Assembly: GCF_001028175.1 (NCBI RefSeq)
Contig: NZ_AEJF01000016.1
Span: forward strand, 1-53,190
DNA length: 53,190 nt
Source of the DNA: Caballeronia mineralivorans PML1(12)
GTDB taxonomy: Bacteria; Pseudomonadota; Gammaproteobacteria; Burkholderiales; Burkholderiaceae
Direction: 5' to 3'
Shown here: in pieces, positions 17,477 to 28,706 of the stretch
How positions within the stretch are numbered: position 1 is the stretch's first letter
How the letters are laid out: each line of letters starts with the position of its first letter
Made by a program: the position numbers and the translations under genes
The notes under the pieces: model-generated
The model's input: the letters and a program-made list of their open reading frames with translations, nothing else
Database searches by the model: none
What the model was told of the DNA's origin: nothing

Positions 17477-18898
17477 TTAGACGCTTGTGCGGCCGCTTCG
17501 GGCCGAAAGAAGGTCTGCGTGTATTTTTTTGCCGCGCGCGGTCAGCCGGTCGACGGTCTCGACAACGGGAATCGATGCACCCGTGACCACGCCCTGAATG
17601 GCATCCAAGCCAGCGAGACGAATGAATCGGGCGCGCACGCGCGGAAAGCGCGACAGCGTGGTCGCCAGGCGCTGCTTGAGTTTAGGCCGATTCCGGACAT
17701 AGGCCGCAGCACGGAGCACGGTGGCGCGAGCGGTGCGTCCGACCAGGCCTTTAACACCCCCCACGGCGTATCCAACAACCCGAACACGCGAGGACACGGG
17801 CCAGCTGGTGCTCCTGAAAATGGCATCGATACGCTGTTGGACGCGTGCCACAATGTCTTCCGCTTCCGCGGCACGGCTTTGTGCCTGCTTAAATTGCGCT
17901 TCGAGATCGCGTAGGCGTTCCTGCTCCTTCGCCCGCATCGTCGACTTCTCCAGAATCGAACGCGACTGAAGATCGCGCACGCGGGCCTCGAAGTCAGCGA
18001 TCCGGCTCTCTGCGCGATCGACCAGATCCTTCGCATGCCGTGCTTCAGCCTCTGCGGCTTCCGCTTTCCCGCGCCAGACGGCCCGGTCCGTCTCGACGTC
18101 CACAACTCGCGCCCACAGTGAATTCACGTCAATTGATTCTGCCGTCGACACTGGCAGCACTGATTGAGTGACCAGCGCCTCGGCGACCTCGACTGCTTTA
18201 TTATCCATTTTTTTGAATGCAAATATTGCGTAATCGGGGGCTTGCTTGCGGTTTTTATCGAGCACCGACGGGGCTGTATTGACGACCGCCGCGCTCGGCG
18301 AACTTCCCGGCAGCAGTTGAAGTTCGATGTGCAAGAAATCACGATTCGCCGGCACCATTACAACGCGCTCGAAGCCGCAAAATTCGGCGGCGAAACCGAG
18401 CAGCGTCGAGGACAACGAGCGCTCGTGCGTCGGATCGATGTAAAAATTGCAGACGCGGACCATCAGGTTCGCGGGATTGGACGTTTCGAGGAGGATCGCA
18501 CCGTCGGCGTCCGTGACCCTATACGCTTCCTGAAGAAAGGCGAGCAGGTTCTCGATCCCAAGGTGTTCGACCACATGGAATGCGCTGATCATCGAATACG
18601 ACCGGTCCGGCTGCTGAGCCAGATAATCGAAGAGATCGTCCTTTTTGACGGCGAAGCCGGCTTGCCACGCTTCTTCAAGGAACGCGTCGTTCAGTTGAAG
18701 CCCTTCAGCCGCGATGCCCTGCTCTTTCAGCAACTCGAGCCACTCGGCTCCGCCAAAGCCGACGTCCAGCATCTTCTTTGACTGCGTCGCAGCGAGCATT
18801 TGAACAACCGGCAGATAGATGCGCTGACGCTCCTTGGTAGCCTCACGGCTACCGCGAAACCTGCCTTCGAGCGCGCGATAAAAATCGTCGGTAGCCAT
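17477..18898 (-). CDS. SAM-dependent methyltransferase with C-terminal coiled coil (WbdD-like layout)
   Basis: About 473 residues from ATG at 18898 (MATDDFYRALEGRFRGSREA); an in-frame GTG nine codons upstream is less likely. The class I methyltransferase domain (about 1-200) has MLDVGFGGAEWLELLKEQGI and FHVVEHLGIENLLAFLQEAY. A long charged heptad-like region (about 265-360, for example KEQERLRDLEAQFKQAQSRA) predicts a coiled coil, followed by STSWPVSSRVR, a motif common in the C-terminal parts of O-antigen methyltransferases and GTs. This layout resembles WbdD chain terminators, which cap the non-reducing end and set length, but the WbdD kinase domain is absent. Probably methylates the glycan terminus (inference). 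Confidence 0.82.
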   Translation of the reverse strand: MATDDFYRALEGRFRGSREATKERQRIYLPVVQMLAATQSKKMLDVGFGGAEWLELLKEQGIAAEGLQLNDAFLEEAWQAGFAVKKDDLFDYLAQQPDRSYSMISAFHVVEHLGIENLLAFLQEAYRVTDADGAILLETSNPANLMVRVCNFYIDPTHERSLSSTLLGFAAEFCGFERVVMVPANRDFLHIELQLLPGSSPSAAVVNTAPSVLDKNRKQAPDYAIFAFKKMDNKAVEVAEALVTQSVLPVSTAESIDVNSLWARVVDVETDRAVWRGKAEAAEAEARHAKDLVDRAESRIADFEARVRDLQSRSILEKSTMRAKEQERLRDLEAQFKQAQSRAAEAEDIVARVQQRIDAIFRSTSWPVSSRVRVVGYAVGGVKGLVGRTARATVLRAAAYVRNRPKLKQRLATTLSRFPRVRARFIRLAGLDAIQGVVTGASIPVVETVDRLTARGKKIHADLLSARSGRTSV

Positions 18899-19109
18899 AC
18901 TGTTGCACTGCGTCCTCGTGTACACGAATGCTGTCGGCCAGCGTGCCGGATAGGTCGCGCACGGCGCGTGCTGTAACCCGTGCCGCCAAAAAAGATTGCG
19001 AAGCGCGACGTAAAGTGTGAACGCCGAAAATGCTCGCGCCGCATTGCGACTGCATGCGGTGCGATAGGGCGACGTTGAGGGCCAAGCCCTGCACGTGCGA
19101 CCATCCCAT

Positions 19110-20168
<1,059 letters not shown>

Positions 20169-20215
20169 TCAAGTAAATTCGACGCAATGGCGGGTATGGC
20201 TCAAAAATAGTGCTG

Positions 20216-20221
20216 ATTATA
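20216..20221 (-). promoter_or_regulatory. Probable -10 box of the gmd operon promoter
   Basis: Perfect TATAAT on the minus strand within GGATATAATC, ending 69 bases upstream of the gmd start. The best -35 match (CGGACA) sits at a long 19-base spacing, so strength is uncertain. Confidence 0.5.
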
Positions 20222-20895
20222 TCCGACGCGCAAAACGCTTTGTCCGACGAGACATCTGCTTCTGCGGCCGGGACACAAAACATGCCGCATACTCGCAGGC
20301 CGTCGCGGCCCGCGAGTCACCCGCTGACTCAAATACAGTCCGGAAAAAATTGCAGACACCGAACCCGGATTGATCGATCCGGATCGGATCGACCGCCGGA
20401 ATGCTGATCGAAAAATTATTCAGATAAATCCGTCAAGGTCGACCCGATTGATTGTAAGCAGTGAAAAAACGATCAAAAAATCATTAAAGCGCGCGCAATG
20501 ACCGTTTTCACAACACTTATAGCGAGCCCGGGAGCGTCGCAGCAGGCTCAAATGCGCTAATGGATTTGCCACGGCTAGGCCGTCAACGGCGGTTGTACCC
20601 CGTGGAGGCTGCTCGGACCCGTCGGGCATTGCCCGAGGCAGAAATTACACGGCTGGTCCTTCGTCTCCAATACCCAGCAAGCCTCGGACCACCTCGGTTA
20701 TCATGCCATGTTGATTTGACCGGTTTGCGCGGCGAGTACCAAGCCCACGCAAAACCCGCCGAAGCCCGGCAGAGCATCTCCAGCATCTCCAGAGCGGTCC
20801 CGGCAGACACTCGCTACTTAAAGCTCGGTGCCATAAGGTCCGTTCACGCGCCGTGCCCGTGCCGGCAATAGATTCATTCTTCGCATCGTTCCCAC
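20222..20895. other. Divergent intergenic region gmd/apaH without visible gene
   Basis: About 670 bases. Short overlapping frames on both strands look like random open frames. An inverted-repeat-rich segment built on GATCGATCCGGATCGGATCG lies at about 20370-20392, and an AT-rich patch at about 20405-20525 could host regulatory sites. I see no RNA gene. Confidence 0.35.
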
Positions 20896-21750
20896 ATGGC
20901 ATCTTTATTCCCGCAACACCCCGTTCCCCTCGCATTCGGCGATATCCAGGGTTGCCGCGAAGCGTACCAGCGCCTCTTGAGCAAAGCCGCGCCGAGCGAC
21001 ACCACACCGCTCTGGTTCGCCGGAGACGTCATCAATCGCGGCCCCGAATCGCTCGCCACGCTGCGCGACCTGATCGCGCTCGGCGATCGCGCCGTCGCTG
21101 TCCTCGGTAATCATGACCTGCACCTGCTGTCCGTATCGGCGGGTATCCGGAAGTCGAAGAAAGGCGACACCATCGACGAAATCCTGGCCGCTCCCGACGC
21201 CGCCGATCTCCTCGACTGGGTCCGGCATCGCCCGATCGCGCATTTCGATCACGGCATGCTGATGGTTCACGCGGGCGTCCTGCCGCAATGGGACGTGGCA
21301 ACGACACTAGAACTCGCTGATGAATTCCACCGCGCGCTGCGTGCGCCGAACTGGAAAGAAACGCTCGCGAGCCTCTACGGTAACGAGCCAAACCGCTGGA
21401 AACCCAAACTCAAGGGCAGTGACCGGCTGCGCGTGGTGTGCAATGCGTTGACCCGCCTGCGCTTTTGTTCAGCCGAAGGTGACATGGACTTCTCGTCCAG
21501 CGGCGGCGTGGATTCGGCGCCCCCGGGTTTCATGCCGTGGTTCGACGTGCCGGAGCGCGGGACATCGGACATCACGGTCGTGTTCGGCCACTGGGCAGCG
21601 CTGGGTCTCATCATCCGCGATAACGTCATCGGCCTCGATTCAGGTTGTGTCTGGGGCGAAGAGTTGACAGCGGTACGCCTCGCAAGCGATCCGGTCGAAC
21701 GCACGGTGACGCAAGTGGATTGCCCGAATTGCCGCGCGGTTGTCGACTGA
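20896..21750 (+). CDS. apaH: Symmetrical bis(5'-nucleosyl)-tetraphosphatase
   Basis: Metallophosphatase of 284 residues that splits Ap4A into two ADP and also removes Np4 caps from RNA. Motifs in order: FGDIQG (first metal motif, with Q where many phosphatases have H), FAGDVINRGPES, VLGNHDLHLLSV, VHAGVLPQWD, GHWAALG and LDSGCVWGEELTAV. Length fits the family. It is monocistronic on the + strand and converges with rfbD, whose stop is 38 bases beyond. Downstream there is a short tandem TATCGACTGA pair. Confidence 0.95.
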   Translation: MASLFPQHPVPLAFGDIQGCREAYQRLLSKAAPSDTTPLWFAGDVINRGPESLATLRDLIALGDRAVAVLGNHDLHLLSVSAGIRKSKKGDTIDEILAAPDAADLLDWVRHRPIAHFDHGMLMVHAGVLPQWDVATTLELADEFHRALRAPNWKETLASLYGNEPNRWKPKLKGSDRLRVVCNALTRLRFCSAEGDMDFSSSGGVDSAPPGFMPWFDVPERGTSDITVVFGHWAALGLIIRDNVIGLDSGCVWGEELTAVRLASDPVERTVTQVDCPNCRAVVD

Positions 21751-21788
21751 TATCGACTGATATCGACTGAAGGCTCTGCAGCGTGGAG

Positions 21789-22709
21789 TTAAAGCAAATC
21801 CGTCATGCAGAGCCGCAGCGCCTCGCGCCAGTCTGGCGCTGTCAGGCCAAACGTGGTGAACAGCTTTTGATTCGATAGCCGGGAATTCCTCGGCCGCGCC
21901 GCAGGGGTTGGATATTCTGGATAGCCTGGATAGCCTGGATAGGCAGCCGTGGGGATCGCTTTGACCACTGGCTTCTTCTCCAGCGTCGAGTTGTCGAAGA
22001 TGGCTTGCGCGAAGCCGCACCACGAGGTCGCGCCAGAAGCGCTCAGGTGGTAAATGCCCGAGCTTCGCATCCACTCGTCCTGATCGTGGATGAGAAGCTG
22101 CGACAACGCATCGGCCGTCAACGTCGCGACGGTCCTCGACCACGTCGGCGCGCCAATCTGGTCGGCCACCACGCTCAACTCGTCACGCTCGGCGCCGAGT
22201 CGCAGCATCGTTCGAAGGAAGTTCTTGCCTCGCGCGCCATACACCCAACTCGTCCGGAAAATCAGGTGCGCACAACCCGTCGCCGCAATCGCCTGCTCCC
22301 CGGCAAGCTTGCTTTTGCCATAGGCGTTCAACGGATTCGCCACATCGCCTTCGTCGTACGGACCGTCCTTTGTGCCATCGAAGACGTAATCCGTGGAGTA
22401 ATGAACCAGCAACGCGCCGAGCCGCTTCGCTTCCTGCGCCAGCAAAGCCGGCGCGTGTGCATTGAGACGCATCGCGGCAGCCGCATCGCTTTCGGCTGAA
22501 TCCACTGCCGTATAAGCCGCCGCATTAACGATCAGCGCGGGCGCCAGTTCACGCACGACTCGCCGGATCTGATCGGAGTCAGCAAGATCAAGACCGCCGC
22601 GATCCAGCGCCACCACGCGCCCCAAACCCTGCAGACAACGCGCCAGTTCGAAGCCGACCTGGCCGTTGGCGCCCGTGAGCAAAATAAGCTTCCGCTCGGG
22701 TCCGGTCAT
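21789..22709 (-). CDS. rfbD: dTDP-4-dehydrorhamnose reductase
   Basis: Last step of dTDP-L-rhamnose synthesis, NAD(P)H-dependent, about 306 residues from ATG at 22709. Seen: LILLTGANGQVGFELARCLQ (cofactor loop), VNAAAYTAVDSAESD, HYSTDYVFDGTKDGPYDE, YGKSKLAGEQ (catalytic Tyr-Lys), FRTSWVYGARGKNFLRTMLR. The C-terminal YPTPA-RPRNSRL box is preceded by a repeated AYPGYPGYPEYPTPAARP, encoded by tandem GGATAGCCT-like units at about 21912-21942, an expansion not usual in the family. Fourth gene of rfbBACD; 13 bases after rfbC. Confidence 0.95.
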   Translation of the reverse strand: MTGPERKLILLTGANGQVGFELARCLQGLGRVVALDRGGLDLADSDQIRRVVRELAPALIVNAAAYTAVDSAESDAAAAMRLNAHAPALLAQEAKRLGALLVHYSTDYVFDGTKDGPYDEGDVANPLNAYGKSKLAGEQAIAATGCAHLIFRTSWVYGARGKNFLRTMLRLGAERDELSVVADQIGAPTWSRTVATLTADALSQLLIHDQDEWMRSSGIYHLSASGATSWCGFAQAIFDNSTLEKKPVVKAIPTAAYPGYPGYPEYPTPAARPRNSRLSNQKLFTTFGLTAPDWREALRLCMTDLL

Positions 22710-22722
22710 GATCGATGGGTTC

Positions 22723-23274
22723 TCATGCAAAATGCTCGGCATCGGCCAGGCGCACACCCGCAGCGTCCTTCGCGGAAAGCAGAGGCTCGAAGTCGATCGG
22801 CCATTGAATCCCGATTGCGGGATCGTTCCAGATGATGCTTCGCTGATGCTCCGGGTACCAGTAATCGGTCGTCTTATACAGGCACTGCGCCGACTCCGAC
22901 AACACGACAAAACCATGCGCGAACCCCGGCGGCACCCACACCTGCCGACGGTTCTGCGTCGATAGTTTCACGCCGCTCCACTGGCCGAATCGGGGAGAGC
23001 TCTTGCGGATATCGACGGCGACATCGAACACCTCTCCCTCCGTCACACGAACGAGCTTGCCCTGGGCATGCTCGATCTGATAATGCAGCCCACGCAGTAC
23101 ACCGCGAACCGAGTGCGAATGATTGTCCTGCACGAATTCAACGCCCGCCTTCACGTGCTCGCTGAAGTCGCGGCTGTTGAAGCTTTCGTAGAAAAAGCCG
23201 CGGGCATCGCCGAAAACTTCCGGCTCGATGACTACAACCTCCGGCAACGCCGTAGCGGTTACTTGGATGGCCAT
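22723..23274 (-). CDS. rfbC: dTDP-4-dehydrorhamnose 3,5-epimerase
   Basis: Cupin-fold epimerase of 183 residues, the usual length, from ATG at 23274 ([19 protein letters not shown]). The open frame runs 32 codons further upstream inside rfbA and is rejected. Catalytic histidine region [17 protein letters not shown], the basic [34 protein letters not shown] and [19 protein letters not shown] are all present. Overlaps the rfbA 3' end by 16 bases. Confidence 0.95.
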   Translation of the reverse strand: MAIQVTATALPEVVVIEPEVFGDARGFFYESFNSRDFSEHVKAGVEFVQDNHSHSVRGVLRGLHYQIEHAQGKLVRVTEGEVFDVAVDIRKSSPRFGQWSGVKLSTQNRRQVWVPPGFAHGFVVLSESAQCLYKTTDYWYPEHQRSIIWNDPAIGIQWPIDFEPLLSAKDAAGVRLADAEHFA

Positions 23275-24152
23275 ACGACTTGGCTCGTCAGCAGGTTGAG
23301 CAAATATTGTCCGTAGGCAGTTTTCGCGAGCGGGTGTGCGAGCTTCTGCAATTGCTCGCCATCGATCCATGCGCGCCGGTAGGCAATTTCCTCAGGACAC
23401 GCAACCATCAGGCCTTGGCGTTTCTGTAATGTGGCGATGAACTTCGCGGCGTCCATCAACGAATCGGGCGTGCCGGTATCGAGCCATGCAAATCCTCGGC
23501 CCATGATCTCCACGTCGAGTTTGCCCTGCGCGAGATAAAACGAATTCACGTCGGTGATTTCGAGCTCGCCACGCAACGATGGTTCGATGTCAGCGGCTAT
23601 CTCGCAGACGTTGTTATCGTAGAAATAGAGGCCGGTGATCGCGTAGTGCGAGCGCGGCACCGCCGGCTTTTCTTCTATCGACAGCGCGCGGAAATTCGCA
23701 TCGAACTCGACCACGCCGTAACGCTCGGGATCCTGCACGTGATATGCAAAAACCGTCGCGCCGTCGGTTTTTGCACTGGCATGCTCGAGTTGCTTGCCGA
23801 GGTCATGGCCATAGAAAATGTTGTCGCCAAGAATCAGCGCGCACGGATCGTCGCCAATAAACTGCTCGCCAATGATGAACGCCTGCGCCAGCCCGTCCGG
23901 CGACGGCTGCACGGCGTACTGGACGTTCATGCCCCACTGGCTGCCGTCGCCGAACATCGATTCGAAACGCGGCGCGTCCTGCGGCGTGGATATGATCAAT
24001 ACATCGCGAATCCCCGCGGTCATCAGCGTGGAGAGCGGGTAGTAGATCATCGGTTTGTCGTACACGTGCAGCAACTGCTTCGAGACAACGTGGGTGATCG
24101 GGTAGAGCCGCGTCCCCGAGCCACCGGCGAGAATGATGCCTTTGCGCGCCAT
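23259..24152 (-). CDS. rfbA: Glucose-1-phosphate thymidylyltransferase
   Basis: First step of dTDP-L-rhamnose synthesis, 297 residues. Starts [20 protein letters not shown] with the nucleotidyltransferase loop and [20 protein letters not shown]. Further: [18 protein letters not shown] (metal aspartate), [17 protein letters not shown] and [19 protein letters not shown]. Feedback by dTDP-rhamnose is known for the family. It sits 18 bases after rfbB and overlaps rfbC. Confidence 0.96.
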   Translation of the reverse strand: MARKGIILAGGSGTRLYPITHVVSKQLLHVYDKPMIYYPLSTLMTAGIRDVLIISTPQDAPRFESMFGDGSQWGMNVQYAVQPSPDGLAQAFIIGEQFIGDDPCALILGDNIFYGHDLGKQLEHASAKTDGATVFAYHVQDPERYGVVEFDANFRALSIEEKPAVPRSHYAITGLYFYDNNVCEIAADIEPSLRGELEITDVNSFYLAQGKLDVEIMGRGFAWLDTGTPDSLMDAAKFIATLQKRQGLMVACPEEIAYRRAWIDGEQLQKLAHPLAKTAYGQYLLNLLTSQVVWPSK

Positions 24153-24170
24153 CGTCAGTCCTTGTTCGGC

Positions 24171-25250
24171 TTATTGAGTTGATAGAGTCGACGCGCGCAG
24201 CGCATAGTTGGCCTCGACCCACTTTCGATATTCACCCGAAGCCACTTCGTCGACCCACTCCTGATTGTCGAGATACCACTGGACCGTTTTCTCGATGCCG
24301 GTTTCGAACGTTTCCGCCGGCTTCCAGCCGAGTTCACGCTCGAGCTTGCGGGCATCGATGGCGTAGCGGCGGTCATGGCCCGGGCGATCCGCCACATAGG
24401 TGATCTGGTCGCGGTACGAACCGGCCGGCTTCGCCTTCAACCGGTCGAGCAAGTCGCACACGGCGTGCACCACATCGAGATTGGTCTTCTCGTTCCAGCC
24501 ACCAACGTTATACGTTTCGCCCAGCCTGCCATGCGCCAGCACTTCGCGAATCGCCGCGCAATGGTCACCGACGTATAACCAGTCACGGATGTTCCGGCCA
24601 TCGCCGTAAACGGGCAAGGGTTTGCCACTCAACGCATTCCCTATGACGAGCGGAATCAGCTTCTCGGGAAACTGGTACGGCCCATAATTGTTCGAACAAT
24701 TCGTCGTCACGACAGGAAGTCCATAGGTATGCAGATAAGCGCGCACCAGATGATCGGACGCTGCTTTAGTCGCGGAATAAGGACTGTTCGGTGCATAGGG
24801 CGTGGTTTCGGAGAACGGGGCATCGTCGGGCGAAAGCGAGCCGAATACTTCATCCGTCGATACATGCAAAAACCGAAACGCCGCTTGATCGGCGACGGGC
24901 AAGGCTTTCCAATAGGCAAGCGCCGCCTCGAGCAACGTGAACGTGCCGACCACATTGGTCTGCACAAACTCAGCGGGTCCGTGAATGGACCGGTCGACGT
25001 GACTTTCGGCGGCGAAATGCAGGATCGCGCGGGGTTGATGTTGGCTGAGCAGCGCGTCCATGACTGTGCGATCGCAGACGTCCGCACGCGCGAAAATGTG
25101 CTTAGGGTTGCTTCGCAATGACTTGAGCGTCCCCAGATTGCCGGCGTAGGTCAGCTTGTCTACGTTGAGCACGGCTTCACTGGACGCGCTCAGCCAATCA
25201 AGCACGAAATTAGCGCCGATAAATCCAGCACCGCCCGTTACCAGAATCAT
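24171..25250 (-). CDS. rfbB: dTDP-glucose 4,6-dehydratase
   Basis: NAD-dependent SDR dehydratase of 359 residues. [20 protein letters not shown] is the cofactor motif; [33 protein letters not shown] (catalytic Thr-Asp-Glu), [20 protein letters not shown] (Tyr-Lys) and [15 protein letters not shown] follow. First gene of the rfbBACD operon; its promoter should be in the 254 bases upstream (25251-25504), where I see no clear boxes. Confidence 0.96.
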   Translation of the reverse strand: MILVTGGAGFIGANFVLDWLSASSEAVLNVDKLTYAGNLGTLKSLRSNPKHIFARADVCDRTVMDALLSQHQPRAILHFAAESHVDRSIHGPAEFVQTNVVGTFTLLEAALAYWKALPVADQAAFRFLHVSTDEVFGSLSPDDAPFSETTPYAPNSPYSATKAASDHLVRAYLHTYGLPVVTTNCSNNYGPYQFPEKLIPLVIGNALSGKPLPVYGDGRNIRDWLYVGDHCAAIREVLAHGRLGETYNVGGWNEKTNLDVVHAVCDLLDRLKAKPAGSYRDQITYVADRPGHDRRYAIDARKLERELGWKPAETFETGIEKTVQWYLDNQEWVDEVASGEYRKWVEANYALRASTLSTQ

Positions 25251-25504
25251 AAAAGCTCTCTAAGCCGTTAGGGTCCACGCATGACACACGCCTGATGTCG
25301 TGCGTTCTCGTTCTGCTCATGGCCGCTCAATGACCGCGCGTCTGGGCGGGTCGATCAAGTATAGGTCTCGCGTCGTACGTTAGCGGCGAGATGGGTTTTA
25401 TGTGCAGCGGCTTCGAGGTTGCGCGTGGCGTGCGTTGTGTTCGGTCCGGTATCAACGCCCGCGCGGGTCGCCCAAACTGCCGCGCAATCGTCGACTGAAA
25501 CCGC

Positions 25505-26314
25505 TCAGTGCCGCGGCGTCACCGCTTCGAACTCACCAACCGCACCCACATCTTCAAGAACGGCCGCACTCGATACGCTCAGCCCCTCCTGCATCCGCCG
25601 CAATGCCGCCTCCACCGCCGCCTGCGCTTGCCTCGCCAGCACGCGCCGGTCGGCACTCGGTGCAATCGCATCGCAGACGTAAAGATGCGCCGTCAGTGGC
25701 GTATCGCGAAGCATGGCGTTCAGCGTGAAGGGGAGCGTCAGGTCATCGATATAAGCCGGGGCCTCCGACTGCCGCCCGTTCGCGTCTTCGTACATCAGAC
25801 AGATCGGCTGCACCGGACAAGCCGCCGACACAGCCGCCTGAAACAAATTGGAGTGGAACGGCAGCAAGTCGCGGCCAAGCGACGTTGTCCCTTCCGGGAA
25901 CACGCACATCAATTCGCCACGCACCAGCCGCTGCGCCAGCTCATGCATGATGCGTTTGGCGTCGCTACGTTTTTCGCGTTGGAGAAATATGGTGTCGAGT
26001 TGCTGCGCGAGCCAGCCGACGACCGGCCAACTCCGGACCTCCGCCTTCGAGACGAAAGGCGTCGGCCGCCATGCGTTGACCACGTAGATATCGATCCAGG
26101 ACACGTGATTGCCGACCACCAGCGCGCCGTTATCGAGCCGCGCCTGATCGTTGTGCACGACGAGCTTCATCCCGCATCGGCGCAACATTTCGACCGACCA
26201 CGCGCGGTTCAGCTCCATGCGCACCTGCGGCGTCGCATTGGGGAAACGTGTTGCGACGGTCCACATACCGTGCAGCAGATGCGCAAAAATCCGGGCCTTA
26301 CGGAAGGCGAGCAT
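25505..26314 (-). CDS. Lysophospholipid acyltransferase (PlsC family)
   Basis: Membrane-associated 1-acyl-glycerol-phosphate acyltransferase-like protein of 269 residues, transferring a fatty acyl group to lysophosphatidate or a similar lipid. The catalytic HX4D is NHVSWID at residues 69-75; the acceptor-binding block is VFPEGTTSLGRDLLPFHSN. It is 12 bases after pyrX and last in the algH-ruvX-pyrR-pyrB-pyrX chain. The link to pyrimidine synthesis is positional only. Other members of the family acylate ornithine lipids, so the precise substrate is open. Confidence 0.85.
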   Translation of the reverse strand: MLAFRKARIFAHLLHGMWTVATRFPNATPQVRMELNRAWSVEMLRRCGMKLVVHNDQARLDNGALVVGNHVSWIDIYVVNAWRPTPFVSKAEVRSWPVVGWLAQQLDTIFLQREKRSDAKRIMHELAQRLVRGELMCVFPEGTTSLGRDLLPFHSNLFQAAVSAACPVQPICLMYEDANGRQSEAPAYIDDLTLPFTLNAMLRDTPLTAHLYVCDAIAPSADRRVLARQAQAAVEAALRRMQEGLSVSSAAVLEDVGAVGEFEAVTPRH

Positions 26315-26326
26315 GGTCAGGATCCG

Positions 26327-27604
26327 TCAACGCGCTTCATACGCAATATGTCCCGACACGATCGTCATGAGTACGCGCGCCGGAAGTTCGTAGCCGAGGA
26401 ACGGCGAATTGTGCCCCTGGCTCTTGAGCTTCGCGGGTTCGACGAGCCATTCGTCGGCGGGATTGAAGAGGCAGATATCGGCCGTCTCGCCTGCCGCAAT
26501 ACGACCGGCGCTCACCTTGAGCACGGCGGCCGGCGCGGTCGTGATGCGCGTAAGCGCCTTCGATAACGGCACCCCCGCCTCCCGCGCCCACTTCACCGTC
26601 AGCGACAGCAGCAGTTCAAGCCCCGTCGCGCCCGGCGTGGCTTCGGCGAAAGGCAGCAGCTTTTCGTCGTCGTCGAGCGGAGTGTGATCGGAGCAGATTG
26701 CATCGATGGTGCCATCCGCCAGCCCCGCGCGAATCGCATCGCGGTCGCGCTGCGAGCGCAGCGGCGGATCGAGGCGGAATTGCGAGTTGAAGTAACCGAT
26801 ATCCACGTCAGTCAGATGCACGTGGTTGATGGTCACATCGCAGGTAACGGGCAAGCCTTCGGCCTTCGCCTGCCGGACCAGCGCAACGCCGGCCGCCGAC
26901 GACAAATGCGACAAATGCACCCGCGCACCCGACACCCGAACCAACTCGAAAATGGTGTGCAACGCGATGGTTTCCGCTGACACCGGCACGCCCGACAACC
27001 CCAGCCGCGACGCGACCGCCCCGCTCGCCGCCACGCCGCCGCTCGCCATATAACTGTCTTGCGGACGCAGCCAGACGGCATAACCGTACGTGGTCGCATA
27101 TTGCAGCGCGCGCAAGAGCGTACGCGTATCGACAATCGGCGTATCCGCTTGCGAGAAGCCGATGCACCCCGACTCCGTCAACTCGACCATTTCGGTGATC
27201 GCGTGGCCCTTGAGCCCCATGGTCAGCGCGCCGAGCGGATACACGTGCGCCTGATGCAGCTTCTGCGCACGGAACTTGAGCATTTCGACGAGACCCGGTT
27301 CATCGAGAACGGGATCGGTATCGGGCGGACAGACAAGGCTTGTCACGCCGCCGGCCGCGGCCGCTGCCATTTCCGACTCGAGCGTGGCCTTGTGTTCGAA
27401 ACCCGGTTCGCGCAGCCGCGCGCTTAAATCGACGAAACCGGGCGCGACGGCGAGACCCTTCGCATCGATCACGCGAGCCGCGTGAAAATCGGCGGGGGCA
27501 TCGCCAATACCCACGATCTTCCCCGCCGCAATGAACACATCAGCGAGTGTTTCGGTGCCCGCAGCCGGGTCGATGAGCGTGCCGCCCTGGATATGAATCT
27601 TCAT
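26327..27604 (-). CDS. pyrX: Dihydroorotase-like protein, probably non-catalytic (PyrX / PyrC')
   Basis: Amidohydrolase-fold protein of about 425 residues from ATG at 27604 (MKIHIQGGTLIDPAAGTETL). The N-terminal zinc motif, HxH in active dihydroorotases (D-x-H-V-H-L-R-E-P-G), is here DLSARLREPGFEHKATLESE, with both histidines gone; the late DHTP and CSDHTPLDDDEK segment survives. In Pseudomonas such proteins are inactive but required to assemble the PyrB dodecamer. The stop of pyrB lies 16 bases upstream, fitting that role. An active dihydroorotase (pyrC) must be elsewhere in the genome. Confidence 0.9.
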   Translation of the reverse strand: MKIHIQGGTLIDPAAGTETLADVFIAAGKIVGIGDAPADFHAARVIDAKGLAVAPGFVDLSARLREPGFEHKATLESEMAAAAAGGVTSLVCPPDTDPVLDEPGLVEMLKFRAQKLHQAHVYPLGALTMGLKGHAITEMVELTESGCIGFSQADTPIVDTRTLLRALQYATTYGYAVWLRPQDSYMASGGVAASGAVASRLGLSGVPVSAETIALHTIFELVRVSGARVHLSHLSSAAGVALVRQAKAEGLPVTCDVTINHVHLTDVDIGYFNSQFRLDPPLRSQRDRDAIRAGLADGTIDAICSDHTPLDDDEKLLPFAEATPGATGLELLLSLTVKWAREAGVPLSKALTRITTAPAAVLKVSAGRIAAGETADICLFNPADEWLVEPAKLKSQGHNSPFLGYELPARVLMTIVSGHIAYEAR

Positions 27605-27620
27605 GTAATTAGTCGCGGGT

Positions 27621-28652
27621 TTAATCACTATTTCCGGCAACGATGCCCATTACCGCCATGCGCACGGCAATTCCGAATGTGACCTGGTTGAGGATCACCG
27701 ATTGCGGGCCGTCGGCCACTTGCGAATCGATTTCCACACCGCGATTCATCGGTCCCGGGTGCATCACGATAGCGTCCGGCGCAGCCAGCGCAAGACGTTC
27801 GGGCGTCAGTCCCCAGGACTTGAAATACTCTTGCGCCGACGGCAGCAACGCACCGCTCATCCGTTCGTTCTGCAGCCGCAGCATGATAATCACATCGACG
27901 CCCTTCAGACCTTCGTCGAGGTTGTGATACACGTGCACGCCCATCTCGTTGAGATTGCCCGGCAGCAAGGTACGCGGCCCAATCGCACGCACTTCGGGCA
28001 CGCCGAGCGTGGTCAGCGCGTGGATATCCGAACGGGCTACGCGCGAATGCAGGATGTCACCCACAATCGCCACGCGCAGATTCGTGAAATCGCGCTTGTA
28101 ATGGCGGATGGTGTACATGTCGAGCAAGCCCTGCGTCGGGTGCGCATGACGCCCGTCGCCGGCATTGATCACATGCACGTGCGGCGCGCAGTGCTCGGCA
28201 ATCAGATACGGTGCACCGCTCGACGCATGACGCACGACGAACATGTCGGCGTGCATCGCGGAGAGGTTGTTGATGGTGTCGAGCAGCGATTCGCCCTTGC
28301 TGGTCGACGACGCATTGATGTTCAGGTTGATCACGTCCGCCGAGAGTCGCTTCGCGGCAATCTCGAACGTGGTCCGGGTGCGCGTGGAGTTCTCGAAGAA
28401 CAGGTTGAAGACAGACTTGCCGCGCAGCAGCGGCACTTTCTTGATCTCGCGATCCGTCACGCTGACGAACTGTTCGGCGGTATCGAGAATATGCGTGACG
28501 ATCGCGCGCGGTAGGCCTTCTATGGTAAGCAGATGCTTCAGTTCGCCGTTCTTCGTGAGCTGCGGATTACCTTTGAGAAAACCGTAGCGCGAAGACGCCG
28601 GTTTTCTGTCCGGCACGCTGCTTTCGGCAGAACCCTGAGTGGCCGTGTTCAT
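27621..28652 (-). CDS. pyrB: Aspartate carbamoyltransferase, catalytic chain
   Basis: Condenses carbamoyl phosphate with aspartate in pyrimidine synthesis. 343 residues with an N-terminal extension of about 35 residues, as in the class A (pseudomonad-type) ATCases that need PyrX. Motifs: [18 protein letters not shown] (carbamoyl-phosphate loop), [48 protein letters not shown] and [13 protein letters not shown]. There is a 54-base gap from pyrR. PyrR-type regulation would act on the leader of the operon, not visible here. Confidence 0.96.
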   Translation of the reverse strand: MNTATQGSAESSVPDRKPASSRYGFLKGNPQLTKNGELKHLLTIEGLPRAIVTHILDTAEQFVSVTDREIKKVPLLRGKSVFNLFFENSTRTRTTFEIAAKRLSADVINLNINASSTSKGESLLDTINNLSAMHADMFVVRHASSGAPYLIAEHCAPHVHVINAGDGRHAHPTQGLLDMYTIRHYKRDFTNLRVAIVGDILHSRVARSDIHALTTLGVPEVRAIGPRTLLPGNLNEMGVHVYHNLDEGLKGVDVIIMLRLQNERMSGALLPSAQEYFKSWGLTPERLALAAPDAIVMHPGPMNRGVEIDSQVADGPQSVILNQVTFGIAVRMAVMGIVAGNSD

Positions 28653-28706
28653 GTCAATCCTGGTGGTGCGTTGTTTCTTGTAGAGAGAGATGCAGCGAAG
28701 CGGTTC

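Noticed and set aside
20560..20871. 103-residue + strand frame upstream of apaH
   Set aside because: No ribosome-binding site or protein-like pattern; overlaps other equally poor frames.
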